The notes beneath the pieces are model-generated. The model did not search any database, was not told the origin of the DNA, and was given only the letters and a program-made list of their open reading frames with translations. DNA of 64,000 bases from an uncultured Rothia sp. (lineage in GTDB: Bacteria > Actinomycetota > Actinomycetes > Actinomycetales > Micrococcaceae): positions 216,430 to 280,429 of the forward strand of contig CAMIIP010000003.1 in the NCBI GenBank assembly GCA_946222285.1. The letters are read 5' to 3'. This document shows, piece after piece, positions 53,994 through 63,183 of this stretch (position 1 is the stretch's first letter; every line of letters starts with the position of its first letter). A program made the translations under genes and the position numbers.

Positions 53994-55298
53994 CTAAATA
54001 TTGGAAGAATGAGTAGCTTGCACTGTTGCCTCGGCAGACCCGTGAGCGGCTCGAATAATGATTTTTTCGCCAGCTTCAAGCGCTGTGGCATCTTTAACCA
54101 GCGTTCCATCACCTGTTTGCACCAGTGAGTAGCCTCGCTCCAGCGTGTGCTGGGGAGAGAGCGCTCGCACGCGAGCTTTGAGCTGTAGGACGACGTCGGA
54201 CGCGCGGTTTACCTGAAATTGCGCTGCAGAGAATCCACGCGAGCGCAGACGGTCGATATCTTCTTCTCTCTGGAGAAGCGTTGATTCGGGTTGCGCTAGG
54301 GCTGGGCGAGATGTGAGTTGAGCCAGTGCGTTTTCTTCTCGCTCAATGATTTGCTCTACCGAACGCTCCAGGTAGATACGGGCCTGGGATATGCGGATAC
54401 GTTCTTCGTCTGCATCGGGAACAACCCGTTTGGCAGCGTCTGTGGGGGTGGATGCGCGAAGGTCAGCTACGTGATCAAGTAGGGGAGAATCTGCCTCATG
54501 TCCGATGGCGGAAACTACCGGAGTGCTGGCGGCATAGACCGCTCGCACGAGGGCTTCTTCAGAGAAGGGCAATAAATCTTCCAGCGAACCGCCGCCACGG
54601 GCAATGACGATAACATCGACGTCGTCCCTGGCATCTAGTTCGTAAAGAGCTTCGGTGACCTGTCTCAGCGCGTGAACACCCTGAACCGCAACTTCTCGCA
54701 CTTCAAATTCCACGGAGGGCCAGCGGAGGGTAGCGTTTTGAATCACGTCTTTTTTGGCGTCTGAATCTCTACCGGTAATGAGACCAATTTTGTGGGGGAG
54801 TACCGGCAAGGGCTTTTTGCGTTGAGGTGCAAAAAGACCTTCGGCGGCGAGTTGCTGGCGCAATTTTTCGATTCGTTCGAGCATGCTCCCCAAACCAACC
54901 GGGCGAATATCATGACCGAGCATAGACAGCCTGCCGGTCTTGACCCAGAAATCAGGTTTGAGCTGAATAACTACACGCTGGCCTCGTTCTAATTCGTTAG
55001 AAAGCCGAGCGGTTTCTTGAGCAAAGAGAGTTACTGGAACCGAGACTTCCTCGTTAACGTCTCTCAAGGTCAGATAGGTAACCCGTGCTCGTTTATTGAG
55101 TTCAATAATCTGCCCCTCCACCCAGGTGGGGGAGCACTGAGCAATATAGCCGTGCAGTTTTTGCGAGAGCATATGGAGCGGCCAGGGATTTTCGGGCGTA
55201 GTTAGCGCGGCACGCTCAGGAAGATTGCGGGAAGAATCTTGCTGCTTCGTCAAATCTTCGGGCACAAACATAGGTTCGAGAGAATCGCTCATGCACAT
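53994..55298 (-). CDS. xseA: Exonuclease VII large subunit
   Basis: This 434-residue subunit degrades single-stranded DNA to oligonucleotides. The N-terminal OB fold (WVEGQIIELNKRARVTYLTLRD), the catalytic domain (IGLITGRDSDAKKDV, IVIARGGGSLEDLLPFSEE, VVSAIGHEADSPLLD) and the C-terminal coiled coil are present. ATG 55298 and ATG 55292 are both possible starts. It is divergent from a membrane-protein gene. Confidence 0.95.
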   Translation of the reverse strand: MCMSDSLEPMFVPEDLTKQQDSSRNLPERAALTTPENPWPLHMLSQKLHGYIAQCSPTWVEGQIIELNKRARVTYLTLRDVNEEVSVPVTLFAQETARLSNELERGQRVVIQLKPDFWVKTGRLSMLGHDIRPVGLGSMLERIEKLRQQLAAEGLFAPQRKKPLPVLPHKIGLITGRDSDAKKDVIQNATLRWPSVEFEVREVAVQGVHALRQVTEALYELDARDDVDVIVIARGGGSLEDLLPFSEEALVRAVYAASTPVVSAIGHEADSPLLDHVADLRASTPTDAAKRVVPDADEERIRISQARIYLERSVEQIIEREENALAQLTSRPALAQPESTLLQREEDIDRLRSRGFSAAQFQVNRASDVVLQLKARVRALSPQHTLERGYSLVQTGDGTLVKDATALEAGEKIIIRAAHGSAEATVQATHSSNI

Positions 55299-55420
55299 AT
55301 CATGGCACTACCTACTGACAAGATCAGCAATTTTTAGCTGATACCTGAAAATAAGCAAAATTTTTCTAGAGAGGAGTCAGCTCACAGCCTAGAGGGAGTT
55401 TCGTTTTGTACGGTTAACCT

Positions 55421-56512
55421 ATGGTTAAACCCCGGCATCCTCATTCTTCTTCCGCACCAGTAGAAGGCAATTGGCGCAACCCTGCGATAGAAGCTGAAAA
55501 TCGCAGATACCGCACTCCACCTGCAGTCACTACCGCAGATTTCTATGCCCAACGTCCCCGTCCTCGATTTGCTTTTCTCCGCAGGTGTTTAGCAATTCTA
55601 CTGGCGGCTACCGCTCTACTAATGGGCGCTTCGGGGTCCTTGGCTTTTTGGACGCAAAAGAATTTTGTGGAGAAAGAAGGCTTTTCCCAGATTAGTGAGA
55701 ATATGGCGCATGACCAAGAATTTCAGCATGAATTAGCGCAAGCCGTAACGAACGATCTCATGGAATCAGAGATAATTACCCAGTATCTGGGTGATGGCAG
55801 TTCAAAAAATACGTTCAACCCCCTAGATATCTTGGGTTCCCTTCAAGACTGGGGACACGATCGGGTTGAAAACCTTATTTCTGGGGCGACAACTAAGGTT
55901 GTGGAGGCCGATAATTATCCAGAAGTCTGGCAGCAGGTCATGACGGATACTCATGACTACAACCTGGATAACTCCAAAAGCGAATCGGTAATTGATATAA
56001 CCGCTGTGTATCAAGAGGTCGACCAGCAGGTCGGTAGCATAATGGGTTTTGACCCTGATTTGGTAGGTAGCGAGCGGCATCTTATTAATTTGGACGCTTC
56101 AAATGGCACCTCTTTGAATCAGACATTCAAATCGATTAGAGATTTTGCTGCAACATGGCAGACCCAACTCATATTTGCTGGTATCGCCGTCATGCTGGCC
56201 TTTTTGATATGGCCACGAGGACGTCTACTTTTTGTGGGAATTGTGTTGCTTATTGCCGGTGCCCTCTTGTGGTTCGGATCATTAGCAGCGGCAGGAATAT
56301 CTAGGGCCGCCGAAGCGCTGAACATTACATCGAGCGTTGGGCAGGTTTTTATTCAAGGATTAGCAAACCAATATGCTCACTCGCTATCAGAATTTACAGG
56401 GGCTTTTGTGGCACCAGTCTTGATCGGTGCCGCTGCCTTGATCGTCTTAGGTATTGCTGCTCAGATTGCTGGACTTTCATCACGTCGCACTTCCACCGGG
56501 GCTAGTAACTAA
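55421..56512 (+). CDS. Membrane protein of unknown function
   Basis: The 363-residue protein has a Pro/Arg-rich cytoplasmic N-terminus (about 45 residues), one TM (about 50-70), a large external domain (about 75-245) and three more TMs (about 248-350). The external part has repeated helical segments and no cysteine. I do not recognise a family, though such proteins occur in Micrococcaceae. TACGGT (55409-55414) stands 6 nt before the ATG. It precedes ispH, which has its own -10-like box. Confidence 0.7.
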   Translation: MVKPRHPHSSSAPVEGNWRNPAIEAENRRYRTPPAVTTADFYAQRPRPRFAFLRRCLAILLAATALLMGASGSLAFWTQKNFVEKEGFSQISENMAHDQEFQHELAQAVTNDLMESEIITQYLGDGSSKNTFNPLDILGSLQDWGHDRVENLISGATTKVVEADNYPEVWQQVMTDTHDYNLDNSKSESVIDITAVYQEVDQQVGSIMGFDPDLVGSERHLINLDASNGTSLNQTFKSIRDFAATWQTQLIFAGIAVMLAFLIWPRGRLLFVGIVLLIAGALLWFGSLAAAGISRAAEALNITSSVGQVFIQGLANQYAHSLSEFTGAFVAPVLIGAAALIVLGIAAQIAGLSSRRTSTGASN

Positions 56513-56535
56513 CAGAACAAAGTAGGATAGAGGGT

Positions 56536-57633
56536 ATGTCCACAACACAGGTTGATTCGTCCGTATCACTCGGTTTACCGCAGGTTCCCCGTGTGCGCCG
56601 CTCTCGTGCTGAGATTGAAGCGGCTTCCCCTGTTCAGGGAGAGAAAAAAGTTTTGCTGGCAGCCCCGCGCGGTTACTGCGCCGGTGTTGATCGTGCTGTC
56701 ATTGCCGTCGAGAAAACACTAGAGCATTACGGTGCACCTGTTTACGTTCGTAAACAGATTGTGCATAACCGTCACGTGGTAGAAACCCTCGAAGCAGCTG
56801 GCGCAATTTTTGTGGACGAGGTCGAAGAAGTACCAGAGGGTGCCGTCACCGTTTTTTCCGCACACGGTGTGTCACCCGCCGTCATTAATGCAGCTGGCGA
56901 ACGTTCATTGAATACTATTGATGCCACCTGCCCGCTGGTGAATAAGGTGCACCGTGAAGCCGTGCGTTTTGCTAAGCAGGATTACGACATTTTGTTGATT
57001 GGTCACACCGGGCACGAAGAAGTAGAAGGTACCGCCGGGGAAGCCCCCGATCATATTCAGATCGTTAATTCGCCTGATGAAGTAGATCAGGTGGTGGTTC
57101 GTAATCCGGATAAGGTTGTTTGGCTTTCGCAGACTACTCTGTCAGTAGACGAAACCCTAGAGACCGTGGCGAAATTGCGGGAGCGTTTCCCCTCCCTGCA
57201 GGATCCGCCGTCAGATGATATTTGCTACGCTACGTCAAACCGGCAGAGCGCTATCAAGGAGATCGCCCCCCAGGCTGATTTGGTGATTGTGGTGGGTTCT
57301 TCGAATTCGTCTAACTCAGTGCGTCTCAAAGAGGTTGCTTTGGAGTACGGTGCTAAGGCTGCCGAACGCGTTGATTTTGCTAATCAGGTCGATGAATCCT
57401 GGTTTGAGGGTGTGGCTACGGTGGGGCTGACTTCGGGTGCTTCGGTGCCCGAGGTTCTGGTGGAAGAGGTTCTGCACTTACTGGCTGATTATGGTTATAG
57501 CTCGGTTGAGCAGGTTGAAACAGCTACTGAGGATATTCTTTTCTCTCTTCCCAAGGAGCTTCGTGCGGCGTTGAAGAACGACGGCGATACCGGAAGGCAG
57601 CTGGGAGGACGAGGAGAGAAGCCAAATAGATAG
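56536..57633 (+). CDS. ispH: 4-hydroxy-3-methylbut-2-enyl diphosphate reductase
   Basis: This 365-residue [4Fe-4S] enzyme performs the last step of the MEP isoprenoid pathway. The three cluster cysteines lie in RGYCAGVDRAV, DATCPLVNKVH and DDICYATSNRQ, with SNSSNSVRL for substrate binding. TAGGAT (56523-56528) stands 7 nt before the ATG. The last dozen codons (GGRGEKPNR end) coincide with an 18-bp sequence repeated in the spacer at 57721-57738, so the 3' end seems to have been shaped by a repeat. Confidence 0.95.
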   Translation: MSTTQVDSSVSLGLPQVPRVRRSRAEIEAASPVQGEKKVLLAAPRGYCAGVDRAVIAVEKTLEHYGAPVYVRKQIVHNRHVVETLEAAGAIFVDEVEEVPEGAVTVFSAHGVSPAVINAAGERSLNTIDATCPLVNKVHREAVRFAKQDYDILLIGHTGHEEVEGTAGEAPDHIQIVNSPDEVDQVVVRNPDKVVWLSQTTLSVDETLETVAKLRERFPSLQDPPSDDICYATSNRQSAIKEIAPQADLVIVVGSSNSSNSVRLKEVALEYGAKAAERVDFANQVDESWFEGVATVGLTSGASVPEVLVEEVLHLLADYGYSSVEQVETATEDILFSLPKELRAALKNDGDTGRQLGGRGEKPNR

Positions 57634-57738
57634 GATGCGAAGCATCTCATCTATTTGAGCGAGCGACGAAGTCCTCGCCCGTTAAAAAATCGCTCCTGTG
57701 GGGCGATTTTAGGGTATGAAGAGAGAAGCCAAATAGAT
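57614..57738. repeat. 18-bp direct repeat spanning the ispH stop
   Basis: The same 18 bases (GAGAGAAGCCAAATAGAT) occur at 57614-57631, inside the end of ispH, and at 57721-57738. Between them lie a hairpin (57623-57657) at the ispH stop and a second (57686-57710). Confidence 0.8.
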
Positions 57739-57751
57739 GAGCTTCGCGGTT

Positions 57752-57767
57752 CCGAGCGTGCGAGGAA
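57752..57767. repeat. 16-bp word shared with the guaA spacer
   Basis: CCGAGCGTGCGAGGAA is identical to 30095-30110, 27.6 kb away. Both copies follow a gene stop closely, and related words (GAGCGAGCGACGAAG at 57657-57671) lie near, which suggests a family of intergenic repeats. Confidence 0.75.
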
Positions 57768-57887
57768 GTAAGAGCGAAGCGAATCGGGCAGGGCGTAGCG
57801 CCGTGTTTTTCGCGGTTCCGAAGGTGCTTCTCTGACATTCTTTGGTCATTTCTGGAGCGAACAGTTATGACTCCTCCATTCCCACCG

Positions 57888-57945
57888 CGACTGTTGAAAC
57901 TGCTAGCGACGTGCAAATGCACGTCGCTAGCAGTTTCAACAGTCG
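57888..57945. repeat. Perfect 28-bp inverted repeat with a 2-nt centre
   Basis: Bases 57888-57915 are the exact reverse complement of 57918-57945. The surrounding 141 bp are flanked by an 11-bp direct repeat GGTGCTTCTCT (57823-57833 and 57975-57985). It lies in the gene-free interval 57634-58095 between ispH and convergent rmuC. A further hairpin (58025-58033 with 58057-58065) is close to the rmuC end. Confidence 0.85.
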
Positions 57946-58095
57946 GAAAGATGGGGGAAGAGTCGTAAAGGTGGGGTGCTTCTCTAGCGCAGTAAACAAG
58001 GGCGGATCAAAAATTTTTAGCAGTAAGGTAGCTAAGATTATTTCGACTGGAGATACAGCTACCTTTTCCTATGAACCTCATCGCCTACTTGTACC

Positions 58096-59619
58096 TTATG
58101 CTTCATTCCAGGAGTCGTAGTCGAAGGGTCGTTCACTATCCCGGTGAGCGTCTTTTTCGCTTTCTGAAGTTTCATTGACCGGACGTTCGGTGATGATAGC
58201 GGGTTCATCCCAATCATCGTCGAGATCAAGATTCTCACCGGCATATTGATCCCAGAGGGGAACATCTTCAAACGCGGGCGTGTAGGAAGAATTTTCGGGA
58301 TCAAGGGCATGATCGTTTTCTTCACTTTCGGCCAGGGAACTTGCTTCTAACTCGCCCGAGCTATAAGCCGAGAGATACTGTCGGTAGGCATCTTCTGCGT
58401 CGTCCTGCTGATCAGAATCTGCCCAACCTTCTTCACGAACTGGCGCTGAATCTTGCGCCAGAAATTCTGGTGCAGCCAGTGGCTTCACCGCAGAATCTAG
58501 CGGAGAAACCTGCAAATCATCTTTGAGAGAAGAAGAATCTAGCTCGGCAATTTTACGGGCAGTAACGAAAACGCGAGTTTCTAAGGAGCCGACTAAACCG
58601 TTGTAAGATTCGACGGCGCGGGTGAGCATTCTTCCCATGGTACCCAGATGCGTTCCTGCGGTACCCAGGCGCTCGTAGAGTTGTTTAGAGAGGACAAACA
58701 GTTCTCGGGCGTTATCAGTGAGGGCATCTTGTCGCCAGGAGAAAGAAATCGCTTTGAGCGAGGAGAGCAATGAAATCGGCGAGACCAGTGCAACGTTTTT
58801 CGAGGCGGCATAATCGAGTAGGGTAGCGTCTGCGGTCAGCGCCGCAGAAAGTGCCGATTCGGCAGGAATAAAGCAGAGAACAAGCTCGGGAGAGGCTTCA
58901 AAACCTGCCCAGTATTTCTTGTTCGCTAGCGCGTCTACGTGTGCTTTGACCGCTCTAGCGTGCTGAGTAAGCTCCTGTTTTGGTCTTTTCATCGGCTGCG
59001 TCTTGGGCTCGCAGATAAGAACTCAGTGGTGCCTTGGCATCGGCGACAATGGTTTTTGACCGGGCAGATAAATCACCATATCGGGGCGAACCGAGCGATC
59101 CTGATCCTGAGCGCTGGTAGCGAGCGAAGATACCTGCTCGGAAAAAGCCACATGATCAGCCATACCGGCAGCTTCAACGACCCGGCGGAGTTGAGCTTCT
59201 CCCCAGGTGCCGCGTGCAGAAGTGGAGCGGAGCGCGGTAGAAAGAGTCGAGGTCATATCCCGCAATTGTTCCTGCGTTTTGGCTGAATTTTTTAGTGCCT
59301 CAGAGACAGAACCAAACTGCTCCGCGCGCTGATTTTCCATAGAACGCACCGATTTTTCCATGGTGGCTAACTGCAATTTGACCGGTGCTAAAGCCTGCAG
59401 AACGTCCGCATCAGCACGGGAACGTTCCTCCAAAGATTCCACTCTCTCAGCCAGTAGATCACGGGCTTGGGATACTGCAGCGAGGTCGACTCGGAACTGC
59501 GAATTTTCCTGCTGCAGGGCGGGGGAGGAGCCGCCGCCCGCGCGTCCTAAAAACCAGCCAAGGGCTACACCGAGAACAAGAGCCAGAGCAAAAGCCAACG
59601 CCAAGGTCAAAAAAGTCAT
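58096..59619 (-). pseudogene. rmuC: RmuC family protein, broken by two nearby homopolymer indels
   Basis: The first part has an N-terminal TM (LALAFALALVLGVALGWFLG), a coiled coil and the start of the RmuC nuclease-like domain (GTWGEAQLRRVVEAAGM, VRPDMVIYLPGQK); the second part continues KQELTQHARAVKAHVDALAN, YWAGFEASPELVLCFIPAE. Between them one A is missing from the minus-strand run at 59053-59057, and one A is extra in the run at 58978-58981. Correcting both gives QKTIVADAKAPLSSYLRAQD...KQEL in one frame. As written, translation ends about 9 residues after the first lesion. RmuC limits DNA inversions and is not essential. Confidence 0.85.
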
Positions 59620-59735
59620 GCTTAAAGACTGCCACGGGTAACTGACATTTTAAGAACTTCCCTGCTGCAAACCTGAAGCTGACATAAAAAGTGAAGGCGA
59701 AAAATCCGCCCCACTCGTTCTATTGCGCTAACCCA

Positions 59736-61050
59736 CTAGGAGAAAAGCTCAACAATCTTATAGTAAATCGCGCTGACCGCAATGAGACCGGAAACCACCA
59801 CAAGCCAGTTCTGCAGTTTGCCCCGGTAGGGTTTAAGAATTTCAACCTTATGGATGGCGTACATGGGCATGATGAACAGAACCAGCGCCATGATAGGTCC
59901 AACCAAGGTTTCAATCAGACCAAGTACGCTGGGGTTCAAAATCGCTGAAATCCAGACAAAGAGAAAGAGGGCGATGGTAACGCCCAGGCTAACTTTCTTG
60001 AGCGAAGGATCCTTTTTCTCAACGTTCGTCCAGCTACGAATGATGCCCACAGCGCCTTCATGGGCGCCGAGCCAATGACCGAAGTAAGAGGAAGCAATAG
60101 CGGTAATCGCCACGATAGGACCAAGAATCTCGATAAAGGGAGCATTCAGCTCATTAGCCAAGAAAGAGAGTACCGGAAGGTTAGACTCACGAGCACGAAC
60201 CATGCCGTCTGAGCCCATCGCCAGTACACAGGACCAAACAAAGAACATAGTGAAAACCACCAGCATGGTAGAAGTTACCCGCAAAATCTGGGTAGCTTTC
60301 TGAGCTGACTGCTTCTTATAGGTCTCCTTCATAGCAACCGTAAACTGCGAAATCGCTGCGGCGTGGAAGAAAGAGAAAACCAGGACGGGCATCATGAGCC
60401 AGAGAGTCATGGAGAAGTTTCCAGCATCGGGAAGCTGGCTGAACCCATCAAAGGACCACTGCGGAATCAGATAGATAGAAACAATCAGCAAAACCAGCAT
60501 GAGAGGGTAGACCAGAATCTGGGTCACCGCCAACATAATTTTGCGGTTGACCACCATCACCAGTGTCATCAAAGACACCAGAATCAATGAAAGAAGCCAG
60601 CGGGGCCAAGGTTCTAATCCCAGCTGATTGACCATGAGCGAATCGACGGTGTTGGTAATACTTACACCGTAAATCAGTAGCACCGGTAAGATGGAGAGAA
60701 AGTAGAGGAAAGTGAAAATTCGCCCGATATTACGCCCGAAATAGGATTCGGTGAGCTTGGCAATATCGGCGTCCTTTTCCTCGCTAGCACTGACCATCCG
60801 TGAGAGAGCGCGGTGGGAAAAGAAGACCATGGGGCCAAATAATGACGGTGGCAATGAGTAGCGGCCAGACTCCACCAGAACCGGCGTTGATGGGAAGGAA
60901 AAGAATACCTGCACCGATTGCCCTGCCAAAGAGACTGATGGACCAGCTCGTATCTGCCTTACTCCATTGAGGCGGTGGTGGCGCCTGTGGATCCATTTCT
61001 ATTGCAGCGGTAGAAGTATCTGTGTACTCTCCGGAAGCTTTATAGGGCAT
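59736..61050 (-). pseudogene. HAAAP/SdaC-type amino acid permease, frameshifted
   Basis: Two overlapping pieces form one permease of about 437 residues. The N-terminal piece has the cytoplasmic leader and the first two TMs (SLFGRAIGAGILFLPINAGSGG), and the rest continues PMVFFSHRALSRMVSA through nine or so TMs. The frame changes at 60831-60839 (GGGG and AAA runs on the plus strand). Removing one base gives ...IIWPMVFFSHRAL, matching the serine/threonine permease family. AGGAG lies before the ATG at 61050. If the lesion is real, the transporter is lost. Confidence 0.82.
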
Positions 61051-61365
61051 TGAGTCTCCTTGAGCGATGTATCTCTATATCTAGTTACATATAAAAGTTA
61101 GTTTCAACATAGTAAGTGTACTGAAATATAAGGTAGCGCGTATTTCTGGGCTGCCTTCTTATCTGCGCCTCAACTCTATCTGAGGTTCATGACCCTAGTT
61201 TGTGTCCTAGGGCCACGAACCGCAGATAGGGCAGACTGGCGACAAAGGATGACGGCGCTCAAACAGATCAGTAATTCCCTCTGTTTCTCTAAGAGAGGTA
61301 TTCAGAGTAGCAATATCTTGATTACACTGATGTGAGCATTTCCCCGCAGTCTCAGAGGATTATTT
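61051..61365. other. Spacer between the permease and SMR genes with a bulged long hairpin
   Basis: No gene is seen. Bases 61152-61234 fold as a compound inverted repeat: TGCC...TATCTGCG with CGCAGATA...GGCA outside, and GGTTCATGACCCTAG with CCTAGGGCCACGAACC inside. The two internal mismatches become G-U pairs only on the minus-strand transcript, the sense of the permease leader. The 61081-61135 part is A+T-rich and may hold promoters. Confidence 0.6.
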
Positions 61366-61692
61366 GTGCCCTATTTCTTCCTCGCGCTCGCCACCGGCGC
61401 TGAACTTCTCGCAACGTCTTTACTCAAAACCACCGAAGGGTTTACGAGGCTTTTGCCGACCTTGCTGTGCCTGACGCTCTATGGAATCTCCTTTTTTGGG
61501 TTGGCGAAAACGGTAGAGACCATTCCAGTGGGGGTTGCATATGCTCTCTGGGCAGGACTGGGAACCGCCACGATCGTTGCCATTGGCGCAGTATTTTTAG
61601 GAGAGCCGCTCACCCTGGTGAAAGTAGTGGGTGTTTCACTCATTATTGCCGGGGTAGTCATGCTCAATCTTGGGGGAGCGGCAGAGCACTAG
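61366..61692 (+). CDS. SMR family multidrug efflux transporter (EmrE/QacC-like)
   Basis: The 108-residue protein has four TM segments. The conserved membrane glutamate lies in ATGAELLATSLLK (about residue 13), followed by PVGVAYALWAGLGTA, the SMR signature. These proton-driven dimers export quaternary ammonium and other lipophilic cations. AGAGGA precedes the GTG start. It stands alone; the second chain of a paired SMR pump is not present. Confidence 0.92.
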   Translation: MPYFFLALATGAELLATSLLKTTEGFTRLLPTLLCLTLYGISFFGLAKTVETIPVGVAYALWAGLGTATIVAIGAVFLGEPLTLVKVVGVSLIIAGVVMLNLGGAAEH

Positions 61693-61802
61693 AGGATTTA
61701 GAGCCAGGTCACTAATATCTAGTACGGCGATCCCAATCGCTAGACCGATTTCACGCCCCCAATTTCTAGGGCGATCTCAACAAAGAAGGTAAGGTAAATC
61801 TC

Positions 61803-62888
61803 GTGGCTTTAACTATCGGAATTGTGGGTCTGCCCAACGTCGGCAAATCGACCCTCTTTAATGCATTGACCAAGAACACCGTGTTGGCGGCGAACTACCC
61901 CTTCGCAACCATTGAACCCAACGTTGGTGTTGTAAACCTACCTGACTCTCGCTTGAATCGCCTGGCTGAAATTTTCGGTTCAGAGCGTATCTTGCCCGCA
62001 ACTGTTTCCTTCGTGGATATTGCCGGTATCGTGCGCGGCGCGTCCGAGGGTGAAGGTCTGGGTAACCAGTTCCTCGCAAACATTCGTGATGCGCAGGCTA
62101 TCGCGCAGGTAGTTCGCGTTTTCGATGATCCCGACGTGATTCACGTAGACGGCAAGGTTGATCCCGCATCCGATATGGAAACCATCAACACCGAGCTGGT
62201 TCTTGCCGATATGCAGACCCTCGAAAACGCTATTCCCCGCCTGGAAAAGGCCGTGAAAATCGAGAAGGGTGACGCCGGTGCCCTCGCCGAGTACAAGAAG
62301 GCTCAGGCTGTGTTGGAAGAGGGGCACACCCTCATTTCACGCCAGAAAGAAGCGGGCTTGGATTTCTCCTTGCTCCGTGAGCTGAACCTTTTGACTACAA
62401 AGCCTTTTATCTACGTTTTCAATGCCGACGAGGGCGTACTCGGTTCTGCTGAAAAGCAGCAGGAATTGCGCGATATGGTCGCTCCTGCCGACGCTGTTTT
62501 CCTCGACGCCAAGCTGGAAGCTGACCTCGTTGAGCTTTCTGATGAAGAGGCTGCTGAGATGCTGGAAATGAGCGGCCAAGAAGAATCCGGTCTCGACCAG
62601 TTGGCTCGCGTAGGCTTCCATACCCTTGGTTTGCAAACCTATCTTACCGCCGGCCCCAAGGAATCACGCGCCTGGACCATCAAGAAGGGCGACACTGCGC
62701 CCCAGGCCGCCGGTGTTATCCACACCGACTTTGAACGCGGCTTCATCAAGGCAGAAGTTGTGTCTTTCGAAGATTTGGATGCTGCCGGTTCGATGACCGA
62801 AGCTAAGTCCCGCGGCAAGGTCCGCATTGAAGGCAAGGACTACATCATGAAGGACGGCGACGTGGTGGAGTTTAGGTTTAACGTCTAA
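61803..62888 (+). CDS. ychF: Redox-regulated ATPase/GTPase YchF
   Basis: This 361-residue Obg-family nucleotide-binding protein has GLPNVGKSTLFNALTK, the switch NYPFATIEPNVG, DIAGIVRGASEGEGLGNQFL and a C-terminal TGS domain ending in DGDVVEFRFNV. It is highly conserved and interacts with ribosomes. The start is GTG; TAAGGT (61790-61795) lies 7 nt upstream, though AAGGT may also act as a ribosome site. Two hairpins follow. Confidence 0.95.
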   Translation: MALTIGIVGLPNVGKSTLFNALTKNTVLAANYPFATIEPNVGVVNLPDSRLNRLAEIFGSERILPATVSFVDIAGIVRGASEGEGLGNQFLANIRDAQAIAQVVRVFDDPDVIHVDGKVDPASDMETINTELVLADMQTLENAIPRLEKAVKIEKGDAGALAEYKKAQAVLEEGHTLISRQKEAGLDFSLLRELNLLTTKPFIYVFNADEGVLGSAEKQQELRDMVAPADAVFLDAKLEADLVELSDEEAAEMLEMSGQEESGLDQLARVGFHTLGLQTYLTAGPKESRAWTIKKGDTAPQAAGVIHTDFERGFIKAEVVSFEDLDAAGSMTEAKSRGKVRIEGKDYIMKDGDVVEFRFNV

Positions 62889-62907
62889 GCCCCTAGTCAG
62901 AGGTACA

Positions 62908-63012
62908 TTTTACTGCCACAAAACGCAGTAAAAATTGCCACAAAGCGACAAAAACGCGGCACAAGCACAGCATACAATAAAACCCCAGCAAGTCTGATTA
63001 CTTGCTGGGGTT
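62908..63012 (+). terminator. Two hairpins after ychF
   Basis: TTTTACTG/CAGTAAAA (62908-62915 with 62926-62933) and a perfect 12-bp stem (62981-62992 with 63001-63012, 8-nt loop) follow the stop. The second ends exactly where the truncated HigB sequence begins. Confidence 0.7.
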
Positions 63013-63174
63013 GTGCAACTAGAGGAACTGAGAGTTCCTCCCGGCAACCGTTTAGAAGCTTTAAAAGGTAACAGGTCCGGACAGTACAGCATCAGAATTA
63101 ACAATCAATGGCGTATTTGTTTCGTCTGGACTTCAGCCGGTCCTAGCGAAGTTGAAATCGTGGACTATCATTAG
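63013..63174 (+). pseudogene. HigB-like toxin remnant, N-terminus missing
   Basis: The frame reads QLEELRVPPGNRLEALKG, YSIRINNQWRICFVW and ends VEIVDYH, the C-terminal half (about 53 residues) of a HigB/RelE-family mRNA interferase. The first 40-45 residues with the start of the fold are absent, and an in-frame stop lies just upstream. The sequence begins directly after the ychF terminator hairpin, so the 5' part was deleted. The remaining piece keeps the RINNQWR arginines but is unlikely to fold. The antitoxin gene follows 9 nt downstream. Confidence 0.85.
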
Positions 63175-63183
63175 GGGCGTAAA

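Noticed and set aside
57842..58120. 92-residue frame across the perfect palindrome
   Set aside because: It is created by the 28-bp palindrome; the protein repeats its own antisense (MHVASSFNSR on both strands) and has no start site.
60784..61050. Independent small membrane protein of 88 residues
   Set aside because: It is the N-terminal part of the amino acid permease; its end after the frameshift (WPHGLLFPPRS) is out-of-frame reading of the conserved PMVFFSHR segment.
61051..61365. T-box or other amino-acid riboswitch before the permease gene
   Set aside because: No T-box antiterminator sequence (TGGNACCGCG) or specifier-loop pattern was found on the minus strand, so only an undefined hairpin is reported.
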